45,119 nt of DNA from positions 1 through 45,119 of the forward strand of contig CANQGB010000006.1 in assembly GCA_947600335.1 (NCBI GenBank), in the 5' to 3' direction. Source of the stretch: an uncultured Bacilli bacterium (GTDB lineage Bacteria; Bacillota_I; Bacilli_A; RF39; UBA660). Shown here in pieces: positions 24,524 to 33,005 of this stretch. The translations under genes and the position numbers were made by a program. Below the pieces are notes generated by a model. The model made no database searches, had not been told where the DNA came from, and saw nothing but the letters and a program-made list of their open reading frames with translations. Within the stretch, counting starts at the first letter, position 1, and each line of letters starts with the position of its first letter.

Positions 24524-25791
24524 GTGTTACTCTCCTCACTTTTTAATTCATAAATAAAATTTAGTTTTAGTTTTTTGGCTAATTTAATTAATTCTTCTTT
24601 GGTTATTTTATTTATTTCAGTTTTTAAATCTTCAACTTTGGGAGTACCCACGATGGAGTTAAAGACATAATTGTTGGTTAAACTACTTTGATTATCTAAG
24701 ATAACATCAGCATACATGGTTAGTTGTTTTTTAAATTTAGCAATTTCTTCATCATCAAATTTACCTAAAGTCATATCTTTAAGACATTTTTTAATTAATT
24801 TGATGGCTAATTCCACATTTTCTTCTTCAAGGCTAACATGAATGACTTCTAAATTATCGTATTTAAAACTAGATAAGGAAACACTGTAACATAGTTGATT
24901 GTCTTCTCTTAAGGCTTTACATAGTTTAGAGTTTAGTCCCCCAGTGCCTAAGATTTCGTTAAATAAGTTTAAAGTTATATGACGTTCTTTTTCAGTTAAA
25001 TTAACTAGATTATAACCAACGACTAAATTGGCTTGTAAAAAAGGACCATTGTCTTGGGTGACTAAGGCTTTTTTGCGTTCTTTATTTTTGATATAGAAAT
25101 CGACTTTATGATTTTTTAAACACCGATTATGGAAGTTTTCTTTAATTAAATTAACCATTTTATCCATATCTAAATTGCCAATGATGTAAATATTGCACAT
25201 GCTGTTTTGATAAAATTCTTGATAAAATTTATATAATGATTCGGGAGTTATGTAGTCAACATCTTCTTTAGTACCAATGACCGGGTAAGCCGTGATTGAT
25301 TCACTGTCCATTTTTTGAAGGGCCTCTTTAAAAGCTAAAGACCGGGGATTTTCTTTAACAGACGCAATTTCATCTAAAATTCTCTTTTTGATAATTTTAA
25401 ATGTTCGCAGGTCAAATTCTTCATTGGTAACATTAGGATTTTCGATTACTTCAAAAATAAATTTGATAACATTATCTAAGTATTTAGTGTCATCGATATA
25501 TTCGGGGTTTAAAAAATCGTAGATAAAATTAGAAAAAATCATATTGCCAACTTTACTCGTTACCCCATAAAGACTAGCTTGATAAAGTTCTTCTAACTTA
25601 ATAACTAAGTCTTTTCTTTTGGGATAATTTTTCGAAGAATGACACAAGATAGAAGTTAAAAAATTGACTTTGGCTAAAGATTCTTTTTGAACATTATCAT
25701 AGTAAACAATTTCCATGTGGCAATTTTTAAACTTATCGGTTTTAATAGTATAAATATTATAAGTTTCCAATTCAAACTTTTTGTATTCCAT
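24505..25791 (-). CDS. ymfF: YmfF-like M16 family protein, inactive partner
   Basis: 428 residues with the M16 two-lobe layout, but at the place of the HxxEH motif it reads LTSILCHSSKNYPKRKDLVI, with no zinc ligands. The glycine-rich R/Y region (NEILGTGGLNSKLCKALRED), typical of the second M16 domain, is present. It therefore probably forms a heterodimer with the active YmfH, as in other M16B pairs (inference). GAGGTG precedes the ATG at 25791. First gene of the pair. Confidence 0.88.
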   Translation of the reverse strand: MEYKKFELETYNIYTIKTDKFKNCHMEIVYYDNVQKESLAKVNFLTSILCHSSKNYPKRKDLVIKLEELYQASLYGVTSKVGNMIFSNFIYDFLNPEYIDDTKYLDNVIKFIFEVIENPNVTNEEFDLRTFKIIKKRILDEIASVKENPRSLAFKEALQKMDSESITAYPVIGTKEDVDYITPESLYKFYQEFYQNSMCNIYIIGNLDMDKMVNLIKENFHNRCLKNHKVDFYIKNKERKKALVTQDNGPFLQANLVVGYNLVNLTEKERHITLNLFNEILGTGGLNSKLCKALREDNQLCYSVSLSSFKYDNLEVIHVSLEEENVELAIKLIKKCLKDMTLGKFDDEEIAKFKKQLTMYADVILDNQSSLTNNYVFNSIVGTPKVEDLKTEINKITKEELIKLAKKLKLNFIYELKSEESNTCKKSK

Positions 25792-26080
25792 AGTACACCT
25801 CTTTTTTTAGTATATACATAAAATATTTATTTATAATGGTGATATTATATCATTTTTAGCCTAACTAATAAATTAGCAGAAATAATTATTTTATGTTTAA
25901 CTCCTCTATTATATATTTTCAACAAAAATTGGTAATTTCCTTTTTTATTTTAAAAAAAAATATTATATTTTTATAAGTACATTTATAAATATCAATTTAG
26001 ACTATGTTTGCATATTGGTATAATTCCTGATGCTTTAGCGGAAATTAGTAATCTTTTTTTAGATAATGATTTTAAATGTT
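25792..26080. other. Intergenic region with a dispersed repeat and a possible gene scar
   Basis: Very AT-rich. It holds the ymfF upstream sequence, one copy of a 41-bp dispersed repeat (25906-25946) and, on the plus strand near 26018-26082, a short open stretch (HIGIIPDALAEISNLFLDND) ending at TAA with no start or ribosome site, possibly a decayed gene end. Confidence 0.4.
25906..25946. repeat. 41-bp dispersed repeat, copy 1
   Basis: 36 of 41 bases match 34443-34483 in the same orientation (CTATTATATATTT, CAAC, TTTCCTTTTTT conserved). Both copies lie after a gene's terminator and before the next minus-strand promoter. Confidence 0.7.
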
Positions 26081-26108
26081 AAAAAATACTATGTAATGTC
26101 ATAGTATT
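26081..26108 (-). terminator. Terminator of the 138-residue hypothetical gene
   Basis: AATACTATG and CATAGTATT pair perfectly around six bases; the minus strand continues with TTTT. It is 33 bp after the stop. Confidence 0.8.
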
Positions 26109-26140
26109 AAATAATATATTAAGTAACATGAATAAAAATT

Positions 26141-26557
26141 TTATATTCCTTTATCATTCGATTTTTGTAACACATGAGACAACTTTTTACTTGTACTTAC
26201 TTCAGCAGTTTTTAAATGATTGTTCAAAATTTCTAATCTTCTTGTTTCAATTTTTATAAAGAATTCCAAAATTAAAGATTCATTAGTTAAAACATCCATT
26301 AATTTATCAGGAAGTATATCCAAATCAATGCAACATTCATCAGTAACAGTAATAATATCGTTTTTTACATTAAAATTTTCTCTACTTAATTCAGAAATAA
26401 TTACCACGCCAAATTCACGGGCATTAAATTCTTGTTGCATAAATACTGTAAATTGATTAAGTTCTGTGGTAGTAACAAAATTTTCATAAAAAATTTGATA
26501 TTTTGCTTTAATTAGTGCTAAAACCACATAATCATTTGATAAAAATAAACTTGCCAT
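26141..26557 (-). CDS. Hypothetical protein, 138 residues
   Basis: Soluble alpha/beta protein without a recognised domain. It has a hydrophobic start (MASLFLSNDYVVLALIKAKY) that is too broken to be a signal peptide, a central CC pair (TDECCIDLD) and a helical C-terminus. GAGAGGTG precedes the ATG, and a clean terminator follows, so it is a single-gene unit between sufB and ymfF. Function unknown. Confidence 0.65.
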   Translation of the reverse strand: MASLFLSNDYVVLALIKAKYQIFYENFVTTTELNQFTVFMQQEFNAREFGVVIISELSRENFNVKNDIITVTDECCIDLDILPDKLMDVLTNESLILEFFIKIETRRLEILNNHLKTAEVSTSKKLSHVLQKSNDKGI

Positions 26558-26708
26558 ACTATTTCACCTCTCAATATGATTATATAATATTTTTATTTTT
26601 TTTGGGCATAAATATTTTAGGAAAATCTAATATATTTTTAAAAGTAGTAAAATTATAATTTAAAATTTTAAAATTCAGTATTTTAATTACAAAAGTTATT
26701 AAAAACTA

Positions 26709-28001
26709 TTAATCTTTTATTAAACGATTTAATTCGATAGCGTATTCCATCGGTAGTTCTTTTTTAAAGTCCGCAATAAAGCCCATGATTATTAATTCTT
26801 TAGCCCTATCTTGAGTAAGACCTTTGCTCATTAAATAAAATAGTTTGTCGGCATCAAATTTAGAGATAGTTGCTTCATGGGAAATTGAAGAAGATGAGTT
26901 TTCAATTATATTAGTGGGATATGTATCACTTTGGGAGATTTCATCCATTAATATTGTATCACATTTGACTAAAGCTTCACTATTGGTGGCATTTTTGCCA
27001 ATGCGAACTAAACCACGATAGTTACTAAGGCCGCCATTTTCGGCGATAGATTTACTGATGATTTGACTTTTAGTGTTTTTACCGAGATGAATCATTTTGG
27101 CCCCGGCATCTAGTTTTTGATTATTTTTAGCATAGGCAATACTTAAAGAATTTCCCACGGCATAATCGCCTTGTAAAATACAGGAAGGATATTTCATAGT
27201 TATTTTACTACCAATGTTACCATCAATCCATTCCATTTTGCCATAGTCTGAAACGATAGCCCGTTTAGTTACGAGGTTATAAACATCAGTACTCCAGTTT
27301 TGAATAGTTGAATAACGCATGTTAGCGTGTTTGCCAACATAAATTTCGACTACTCCGGCATGTAAAGAGTTCGAAGAATAACTTTTAGCCGTACAACCTT
27401 CAATATATTCTAGGCTCGCATAATCATCGACAATAATTATCGTTCTTTCAAATTGGCCAAGATTTTTAGTATCAATGCGAAAATAACTTTGTAAAGGTCT
27501 ATCTAATATGACATTTTTCGGAATATAGATGAATGTTCCCCCACTCCAAACAGCTCCATTTAAAGCGGTATATTTGTTTTCATCGTATTTAACTAAGTTG
27601 TTAAAATATTTTTGAAATAATTCGGGATATTTTTGTAATGCTTCATCGGTACTTAAAAAGATTATGTCTTTATCGACTTTTTGATTGTGGTAAATAACTT
27701 CACTTTCGTATTGGTTAGAAACCCCCGCTAAATACTTTTCTTCCGCGGCAATTACGCCTAAAGATTCAAAGGTATTTTTAACTTCATGGTCAACTTTTTC
27801 CCAATTATTTTGATTTTTGGCATGATTATTTTTATAATACAATATTTCTTCTAAATCTAAGTCGATTAAAGGGCCAAACTTGGGATTATCTAGTTCTAAA
27901 AACTTAGCATAAGATTTTAACCGAAAGTCTAACATCCACTTTGGTTCATTTTTGGCTTTAGATAATTCGATAATAAATTCTTTAGTTAATTTCTTTTGCA
28001 T
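26709..28001 (-). CDS. sufB: SufB, Fe-S cluster scaffold
   Basis: 430 residues from ATG 28001 (a GTG at 28010 is in frame). The core motifs are present: LNGAVWSGGTFIYIPKNV, the YASLEYIEGCTAKSYSSNSL block, the VKCDTILMDEISQSDTYPTN region with the conserved cysteine, and SSSISHEATISKFDADKLFY with the essential histidine. SufB carries the nascent cluster on the SufBCD complex. Here it is a separate unit, 8.4 kb from sufCDSU, whereas it normally ends that operon. No ribosome site is visible: the predicted transcript starts only about 12 nt before the ATG. Confidence 0.95.
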   Translation of the reverse strand: MQKKLTKEFIIELSKAKNEPKWMLDFRLKSYAKFLELDNPKFGPLIDLDLEEILYYKNNHAKNQNNWEKVDHEVKNTFESLGVIAAEEKYLAGVSNQYESEVIYHNQKVDKDIIFLSTDEALQKYPELFQKYFNNLVKYDENKYTALNGAVWSGGTFIYIPKNVILDRPLQSYFRIDTKNLGQFERTIIIVDDYASLEYIEGCTAKSYSSNSLHAGVVEIYVGKHANMRYSTIQNWSTDVYNLVTKRAIVSDYGKMEWIDGNIGSKITMKYPSCILQGDYAVGNSLSIAYAKNNQKLDAGAKMIHLGKNTKSQIISKSIAENGGLSNYRGLVRIGKNATNSEALVKCDTILMDEISQSDTYPTNIIENSSSSISHEATISKFDADKLFYLMSKGLTQDRAKELIIMGFIADFKKELPMEYAIELNRLIKD

Positions 28002-28018
28002 ATCAATCACTAGTTGCC

Positions 28019-28047
28019 ATTATATCAAAAAAATGCCTTGATAACAA
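28019..28047 (-). promoter_or_regulatory. Promoter of sufB
   Basis: TTGTTA (28047-28042), 17 bp, TATAAT (28024-28019) with extended TGA. Its -35 directly abuts the -35 of the divergent promoter. Confidence 0.75.
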
Positions 28048-28076
28048 TTGCAAAACAGGAAAACTTTTGATATACT
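28048..28076 (+). promoter_or_regulatory. Promoter of the two-gene unit 28103-28781
   Basis: TTGCAA (28048-28053), 17 bp, TATACT (28071-28076) with extended TGA. Confidence 0.7.
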
Positions 28077-28102
28077 CTAAGTGATAATAGGGAGGATAAG
28101 AA

Positions 28103-28402
28103 ATGGAGTTTAATGAAAACATCTTTGCCAATGTTGCTTATATTGAACATATCAAATCTCATAATCCCAAATTAAAAGATATCAAGTGTTCAGGGAAGTA
28201 TTTAGAATATTTAAATGAAAAAATCGACATTTCCGAGATATATATTCAAGATATTTTAACTAACAAAATGCTGTTTGATAGTTTAGGGACTATCGAAGCC
28301 GAAGATTTTTTAACCATTATCAAGTTGCATATCGGAGCTATAAAAATTAAAGAAAAAGAACTTATATATAAGATGGGAGAAATGAAAAATGAACATGAAT
28401 AA
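28103..28402 (+). CDS. Hypothetical protein, 99 residues
   Basis: Small, soluble, mixed helix protein (LEYLNEKIDISEIYIQDILT in the middle) with a charged helical end. GGGAGGATAAGAA gives a strong start. Its end overlaps the following gene by 14 bp, so the two are translationally coupled. No motif recognised. Confidence 0.65.
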   Translation: MEFNENIFANVAYIEHIKSHNPKLKDIKCSGKYLEYLNEKIDISEIYIQDILTNKMLFDSLGTIEAEDFLTIIKLHIGAIKIKEKELIYKMGEMKNEHE

Positions 28403-28781
28403 ATTAATAAGTGTTACCGAATATTTTAAGTTAATTGAAAAAGCCGAAACAAATCCTGCTGAGTTTACTAATGAGGATAGAATGAAAGTTAATCAATTCG
28501 AAAATTTTATTACAACAGCAATTCAATATGAAGATACAGCAAGTGAGGCTTTAAAATCAGTTATTGCGATGTATCGGGATCATATTCGAGTTTTATATAG
28601 TACAGGAAAAGAAAATTTGGCTAATAAAATTGAAGAAAAGATGGCTGTTAGATTACCAGAAAAAGAAAATACTAGAACATTAAGTTTACCTAAAGCTGGT
28701 TATGTTAGTTCTAGCATTATCGTAGTTGTTTTATTAAATCTTGGCTTTATTATTGCTTTAACTATTTTGGGTAGTTTATAA
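28389..28781 (+). CDS. Tail-anchored hypothetical protein, 130 residues
   Basis: A charged helical cytoplasmic part (1-103) and a single C-terminal membrane helix (about 107-128, SSSIIVVVLLNLGFIIAL), i.e. a tail-anchored topology. It starts at ATG 28389 inside the previous gene (GGGAG at 9 nt); a second ATG two codons later is possible. The pair may form a membrane-tethered complex, which is inference. Function unknown. Confidence 0.65.
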   Translation: MNMNKLISVTEYFKLIEKAETNPAEFTNEDRMKVNQFENFITTAIQYEDTASEALKSVIAMYRDHIRVLYSTGKENLANKIEEKMAVRLPEKENTRTLSLPKAGYVSSSIIVVVLLNLGFIIALTILGSL

Positions 28782-28814
28782 TCTAAAGCCTTTTTTATTG
28801 GTATAAATTTTTAC

Positions 28815-28882
28815 AAAAAAAATGCCTAAGGGGCAGCGTACTTAACATACGCTTAACTTTTAGTTACCTTCCTTAGGTCTGT
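28815..28882 (-). ncRNA. Orphan structured small RNA, about 68 nt
   Basis: On the minus strand a promoter is followed by ACAGACCTAAGG, two internal inverted repeats (TAACT/AGTTA and GCGTA/TACGC) and CCTTAGG then CA and eight T. CCTAAGG pairs perfectly with CCTTAGG to close a three-way junction, and the closing helix plus T-run is an intrinsic terminator. No gene follows in this direction (the next feature is the convergent end of 28389-28781), and no ribosome site or reading frame is inside. It matches no riboswitch I can name. Confidence 0.6.
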
Positions 28883-28889
28883 AGAGAAT

Positions 28890-28918
28890 ATATTAACATA
28901 AGATTAAATGAATATCAA
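28890..28918 (-). promoter_or_regulatory. Promoter of the orphan small RNA
   Basis: TTGATA (28918-28913), 17 bp, TAATAT (28895-28890) with extended TGT. Predicted start is the A at 28882. Confidence 0.65.
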
Positions 28919-28980
28919 ACATCTTTAGTTAAAATTATTTAAATTTTTTGGTATGTAAAATTAAAAGCTTAATTCTAGTT

Positions 28981-29691
28981 TTATCTTTCTTTACTATTGC
29001 TAGTTGTATCTTCCCAATCTAAGTCTGTCAAATCTGCATTTTCCGAGTACTCATTTATTACCGATGAATCATTTACTATATTTTCTGGGAAAGTCAAAGT
29101 GCTTCTATCTAGCCTTTCTTTTGTTTTTTCTAAGGTTTCTTTGTACTGAGAAGTTAATTCTTGAATAGTTGAAGGTGATAATTGTCTTTCAAAACCGGGA
29201 TTTAATTTTACTAATTGTTTTTCAACATCAAAACAACCTACTATAAACTTAGGATTGAGATAATTAATGATTTTTCCATCTTGAGTGGCTTTTTTGAGCA
29301 TAAAAGCACCATACATTTCGCCATCTAAATCTCCTCTATCACCCATCATATTTATATATTCCGTAGGTATTCGGATAATAATTATTTTTTGTGAATCTAA
29401 ATGTTGCCAATTATTAAATTGTTTTTTTAAACTAGCAATTGTAGGTTCAGGAAGACCAAATTCAGCATATTGTTGTTTTAACTCAGGAGTTGGTGTACTT
29501 AAGCCTACGGTTGTATAGTATAAAGAATTATCTTTGGTTCTTAAGCCTTCTTGAAAAATGGCATCAACTATTTCTTCAGAATCACCACTTCTTCCGGTTC
29601 CATGTCCTAAACACATATAGCCACTTTCTGATAAAATGGGAGCTAAGTCTTCTAGTAAAATATAATTATATTCATCTGATTTATCTAACAT
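28981..29691 (-). CDS. Candidate ADP-ribosyltransferase-fold protein
   Basis: 236 residues, no signal peptide. The N-terminal half follows the H-Y-E ART pattern: a strand ending in YMCLGHGTGR (H30), a helix ending IFQEGL, a strand NSLYYTTVGLS (Y58/Y59), then KIIIIRIPTEYI and a possible glutamate E125 in DLDGEMYG, with a final strand PKFIVGCFD. HGT-x(n)-GL followed by a YYT strand is typical of ART-like enzymes that use NAD. The last 75 residues are hydrophilic and probably disordered. It is the last gene of a three-gene unit; an ADP-ribosylglycohydrolase is 1.6 kb upstream. GAGAGGTAAATTAT precedes the ATG. The fold call is moderate and activity is unproven. Confidence 0.5.
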   Translation of the reverse strand: MLDKSDEYNYILLEDLAPILSESGYMCLGHGTGRSGDSEEIVDAIFQEGLRTKDNSLYYTTVGLSTPTPELKQQYAEFGLPEPTIASLKKQFNNWQHLDSQKIIIIRIPTEYINMMGDRGDLDGEMYGAFMLKKATQDGKIINYLNPKFIVGCFDVEKQLVKLNPGFERQLSPSTIQELTSQYKETLEKTKERLDRSTLTFPENIVNDSSVINEYSENADLTDLDWEDTTSNSKER

Positions 29692-29705
29692 ATAATTTAC
29701 CTCTC

Positions 29706-30644
29706 TTATATTAATTTACCTAAGATAACTACTATAATTGAAAGAACTAAGATAATAAGCAGTTCTTTAGGTATAAATTTTCCATATTTCTTTTCCAGTT
29801 CCGTTATTTTATTTCTATTTTCTAAATTATTTATATTTTTTCCAATTATTATTTCACTGGTATTTAAATACTCATCGATATCATCTTTATAAATACTTTT
29901 CATATTTTTAGAATCGTAACCGGCATATTTTTTTGGTGGGGTAATATTAGCATAAAGATTATCTATTTTTCTTTCAAAAAAAGTTGTGCCTATCATAAAT
30001 CCTAATATTAAAGTTGCTATCGGAAATAGTACAAAAGTCATACTATAGGCATATCTTACAGCTGGAACGAATACTAATAAAGTACAAATAATAATACTCG
30101 GTATCATTCCTAAAGCGAAAGTTACTTTATTTGTAATAGCATTTTTCTTTTTAATTAATCTATCATATTTTTCTGGAGCGTTTGTAATTTTTTCTTTGAT
30201 TAATCGGAATACATCATCCATTTTATCATCTTCACTACTTAAATTGACTTCTATATCCATTTTATTTTCATAAATATTCATATTAATATATTGTCTAACA
30301 CTTTTGGAAAAATCTCTTCCATGTTCAATCCAATAACTAAAGTCATATCTTACCCACATATCTTTAACTTCTTGAAGTCTAGTATTAAATATTGGCATAA
30401 AAGTATTATAATTATCAACGGTTATGGTAGTGTCATCATAAAAATTAAAGGTACACTTAAAAGAGGCTTCAAAATTTTTCATTGTCCAGTTTTGATATTC
30501 GCGTTCAAATTTCTCATTTTGCAATATTTCTTGATTCGAAATTTTTTTGCTTTCTAACATTTCTTCATTCATTTTTTGAAAAATATCCATTAAATCACTA
30601 TCAGATATTATTTTATTTGCAACTTTTATTGTATCATTATACAT
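29706..30644 (-). CDS. Three-helix membrane protein, 312 residues
   Basis: A cytoplasmic N-terminal domain (1-165) with aromatic-rich beta segments (NFYDDTTITVDNYN, WVRYDFSYWIEHG) is followed by two membrane helices (about 172-194 and 198-218), a charged loop and a C-terminal helix (about 293-311). GGAGG precedes the ATG. It lies between the 186-residue-frame gene and the ART-like gene with gaps of 17 and 14 bp, so it belongs to that operon. No recognised domain; it could be the membrane partner of the ART-like protein. Confidence 0.65.
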   Translation of the reverse strand: MYNDTIKVANKIISDSDLMDIFQKMNEEMLESKKISNQEILQNEKFEREYQNWTMKNFEASFKCTFNFYDDTTITVDNYNTFMPIFNTRLQEVKDMWVRYDFSYWIEHGRDFSKSVRQYINMNIYENKMDIEVNLSSEDDKMDDVFRLIKEKITNAPEKYDRLIKKKNAITNKVTFALGMIPSIIICTLLVFVPAVRYAYSMTFVLFPIATLILGFMIGTTFFERKIDNLYANITPPKKYAGYDSKNMKSIYKDDIDEYLNTSEIIIGKNINNLENRNKITELEKKYGKFIPKELLIILVLSIIVVILGKLI

Positions 30645-30661
30645 TTTGAACCTCCGTTTTA

Positions 30662-31198
30662 TTATTTTTCTTTGTTACAAAAAATACAATTTGCCACAGG
30701 AAATTTTTTTAATATCGAATTAATTTGTTCTTCTATTTGATTCATACTTATATCATTATAATTAGATTTTCTAGCGAATGTTATTTCATAAGGTTTAAAT
30801 ATAATAACAAAAGAGTTTTCATGTTCTACTAAATCATTTCCTTTTCCTCGTTGAAAATCCATACATAATTTAATATCCATACTAGATATATTATTTAAAT
30901 TTCCATTTTTAATAGCGGTGATAAATGTTTCATAATCTTTACAAGTAATATTATTATAACTTTTTTCTCTAATATAAATTTCTAATTGTTGACCATAAGA
31001 ATGTTTGTAATTGTATTCTTTATATTCTGGTTTAAACTTTTTATTTTTTTCTTCATCGGCTTCAACTAGTTTGATTAATTGCTTGTTCATACTATCACAA
31101 TATTGGACTAAATATGAAACGGCTTCAATAGTTGGCAAGATGTTAGAATAATCAAATTCGTTATTAATAATAGCTTGACTTGTAAAATCATCGTTCAT
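30662..31198 (-). CDS. Hypothetical protein with C-terminal CxxC
   Basis: 178 residues from the ATG at 31198, chosen because AAGGAG lies 9 nt upstream; an in-frame TTG at 31222 would include that site. A soluble protein, helical in its first third (YSNILPTIEAVSYLVQYCDS), with beta strands later (ENSFVIIFKPYEITFARK) and ending NCIFCNKEK, a CxxC that could bind metal. First gene of the unit leading to the ART-like gene; an extended -10 (TGCTATAAT) is at 31240-31245. Function unknown. Confidence 0.65.
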   Translation of the reverse strand: MNDDFTSQAIINNEFDYSNILPTIEAVSYLVQYCDSMNKQLIKLVEADEEKNKKFKPEYKEYNYKHSYGQQLEIYIREKSYNNITCKDYETFITAIKNGNLNNISSMDIKLCMDFQRGKGNDLVEHENSFVIIFKPYEITFARKSNYNDISMNQIEEQINSILKKFPVANCIFCNKEK

Positions 31199-31239
31199 AA
31201 TTTTTTTCTCCTTCACTGACAAGAGTATTATCTTTTTAA

Positions 31240-31245
31240 ATTATA
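31240..31245 (-). promoter_or_regulatory. Extended -10 promoter of the ART-like operon
   Basis: TATGCTATAAT on the minus strand gives TGnTATAAT; no clear -35 at 17 bp. Confidence 0.5.
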
Positions 31246-31304
31246 GCATAGAACGTCAAACTTTACACCGTTATTTGCCTTTGTTTACAGTTTTTGGCAA
31301 TATA

Positions 31305-32447
31305 TCAATTAGTTTTATTTTTATTAGCATGAACATACTTGGCTATCCATAATTCATCTTGATTTACAGGGCAATCATTATATAAATCAGTAGCTAATTC
31401 AAGAATTGTTTCTTTTAATTCTAAATTTTCTTTATAATATGTGGGAATCGAATCATAGCCTAAATATGCTCCCATAATATTACCTGTTAGAGCACCAGTT
31501 GAATCACTATCTCCACTATGGTTAACGGCACAGATAATGGCTTTTTCAAAACTATCTGAGTATTTTAGAGATGCATAAACGGCAATCGCTATTGTTTCTT
31601 CAGCAACCCAGCCTTCTCCTAATTTATCTATAGCATTTTCATCAGCCATATCTAATTTGGATAAAGAAATAGCACTATTAATGAGTTTGGTAAAATATTT
31701 TAAATCTTTCGAATATTTTTTCATATTTTTATTTACACTACTTAAAGCTGATTTAATAGAATTTATTAACTTTTCATTTTTGTAAACAATATTATTGATG
31801 ATTGCTGTCATAAAATAAGAAGAAATGTGGGATAAAGGATGCCCATGAGTTAAGGCCGAGATTTTAGCACCAAGTAAATAGATATCTTCCTTACTTTTAT
31901 ATTGGGGATTAAAATACAAACCTACTGGAGCTACTCTCATTACACCACCGCAACCCTTACTATTATTTATGGGATTATTTATATTTTGAAATATTTCATC
32001 AGTACTTTTTGATAAGGCTTCTATACAAGTACCTCCAGGCGCTCTTTGAACATGTAACTCAGCAATATTATAAATCCAAGTAATACTATTGTATTCTTGG
32101 GGAACATTTTTATATTGAGTATAATACCAGTCTTTATATGCTAAACTGAGGTAAAATTCATATTCTTTATTTTTTCCTAACATTTGGTTTTGCGTTTGGC
32201 CATACAATAAGCCATTAGCCGTAAATAAAGTCATTTGGGTATCATCAGAGATAAGAGCTTTTCCATTATTTAAATCATATCTAGTTATCCCTAGTTGACC
32301 ATATTTTCTTTTAATATTAGGTAAATACATAAATTCAACTGAAGAACCTAAGGCATCGCCAACAGCTCCACCTATTAAGCAGCCCTTAAATTGATTTAAA
32401 TCTTTTAATTTATAATTATTAGTTTTTGTATACTTAAAAATTCTCAT
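31305..32447 (-). CDS. ADP-ribosylglycohydrolase (DraG/ARH family)
   Basis: 380 residues. These di-metal enzymes remove ADP-ribose from proteins or other acceptors. The motifs are complete: GCLIGGAVGDALGSSVEF (D31, E38), LISDDTQMTL (D68, D69 of the SDDT motif), and HSGDSDSTGALTGNIMGAYL (310 onward, with the aspartates that bind the two metals). A TAATG junction couples it to the 142-residue gene upstream. The proximity of an ART-like gene suggests opposing activities in one pathway, which is inference. Members of this family also act on free ADP-ribose derivatives, so substrate is open. Confidence 0.9.
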   Translation of the reverse strand: MRIFKYTKTNNYKLKDLNQFKGCLIGGAVGDALGSSVEFMYLPNIKRKYGQLGITRYDLNNGKALISDDTQMTLFTANGLLYGQTQNQMLGKNKEYEFYLSLAYKDWYYTQYKNVPQEYNSITWIYNIAELHVQRAPGGTCIEALSKSTDEIFQNINNPINNSKGCGGVMRVAPVGLYFNPQYKSKEDIYLLGAKISALTHGHPLSHISSYFMTAIINNIVYKNEKLINSIKSALSSVNKNMKKYSKDLKYFTKLINSAISLSKLDMADENAIDKLGEGWVAEETIAIAVYASLKYSDSFEKAIICAVNHSGDSDSTGALTGNIMGAYLGYDSIPTYYKENLELKETILELATDLYNDCPVNQDELWIAKYVHANKNKTN

Positions 32448-32875
32448 TAAATTTCTAAAAACTCTCCATATTTTATTGATTTAATGCCTATTGTATATTT
32501 CTTATTATATATAAGTTCATCGGGGTAATTTAAATCATAAGTTTTGCCATTAGCAATAATTATTTCATCATCTTTATTATCATATTTTAATTCTTCGGGA
32601 ATTAAAAACATATTTCTGAAACTAAGATTGCTTTCTTTATTTTTGTATTGTTCATTAATATCAAACTTTATCACTACAGAATTATCTATTACATTTACAA
32701 AACTAGCAACTATCATTCCGTTATTTCCTAAATTAAATTTCGATGCGGGATAACAATTTCTGTTAATAAAACTTTTTATAGTTGTTTCTTCAATATTATC
32801 CTCTTCATCAGAAATTTTATAATATATTTCAACTACTACTCCTGAAGACATTTCATTTTTGGTTTCTTTAAACAT
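32447..32875 (-). CDS. Hypothetical beta-rich protein, 142 residues
   Basis: Alternating hydrophobic/charged strands (VVVEIYYKI, GMIVASFVNV, DNSVVIKFDI, KYTIGIKSI) suggest a small beta fold, soluble and acidic. GGAGGTATAAAA precedes the ATG; its stop and the ARH start share one base (TAATG), so the two are tightly coupled. No recognised family. It may be an accessory or immunity partner of the ARH, but nothing in the sequence proves it. Confidence 0.65.
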   Translation of the reverse strand: MFKETKNEMSSGVVVEIYYKISDEEDNIEETTIKSFINRNCYPASKFNLGNNGMIVASFVNVIDNSVVIKFDINEQYKNKESNLSFRNMFLIPEELKYDNKDDEIIIANGKTYDLNYPDELIYNKKYTIGIKSIKYGEFLEI

Positions 32876-32970
32876 TTTTATACCTCCGATTTCATTTTAT
32901 ATTTTTATATTTATTATTTCAATATATTCATAAAAAGGCTGTAAACTATTTATCAATTTTTTTTGGGCAT

Positions 32971-32994
32971 AAAAAAACTAGAACTAAATTCTAG
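32971..32994 (-). terminator. Terminator of spoVS
   Basis: CTAGAA and TTCTAG around a five-base loop, followed on the minus strand by seven T, 12 bp after the spoVS stop. Confidence 0.85.
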
Positions 32995-33005
32995 AATTTT
33001 GATTA

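Noticed and set aside
26018-26082. Plus-strand stretch encoding HIGIIPDALAEISNLFLDND
   Set aside because: Reads like a protein end but has no start, ribosome site or recognisable family; too short to call a pseudogene.
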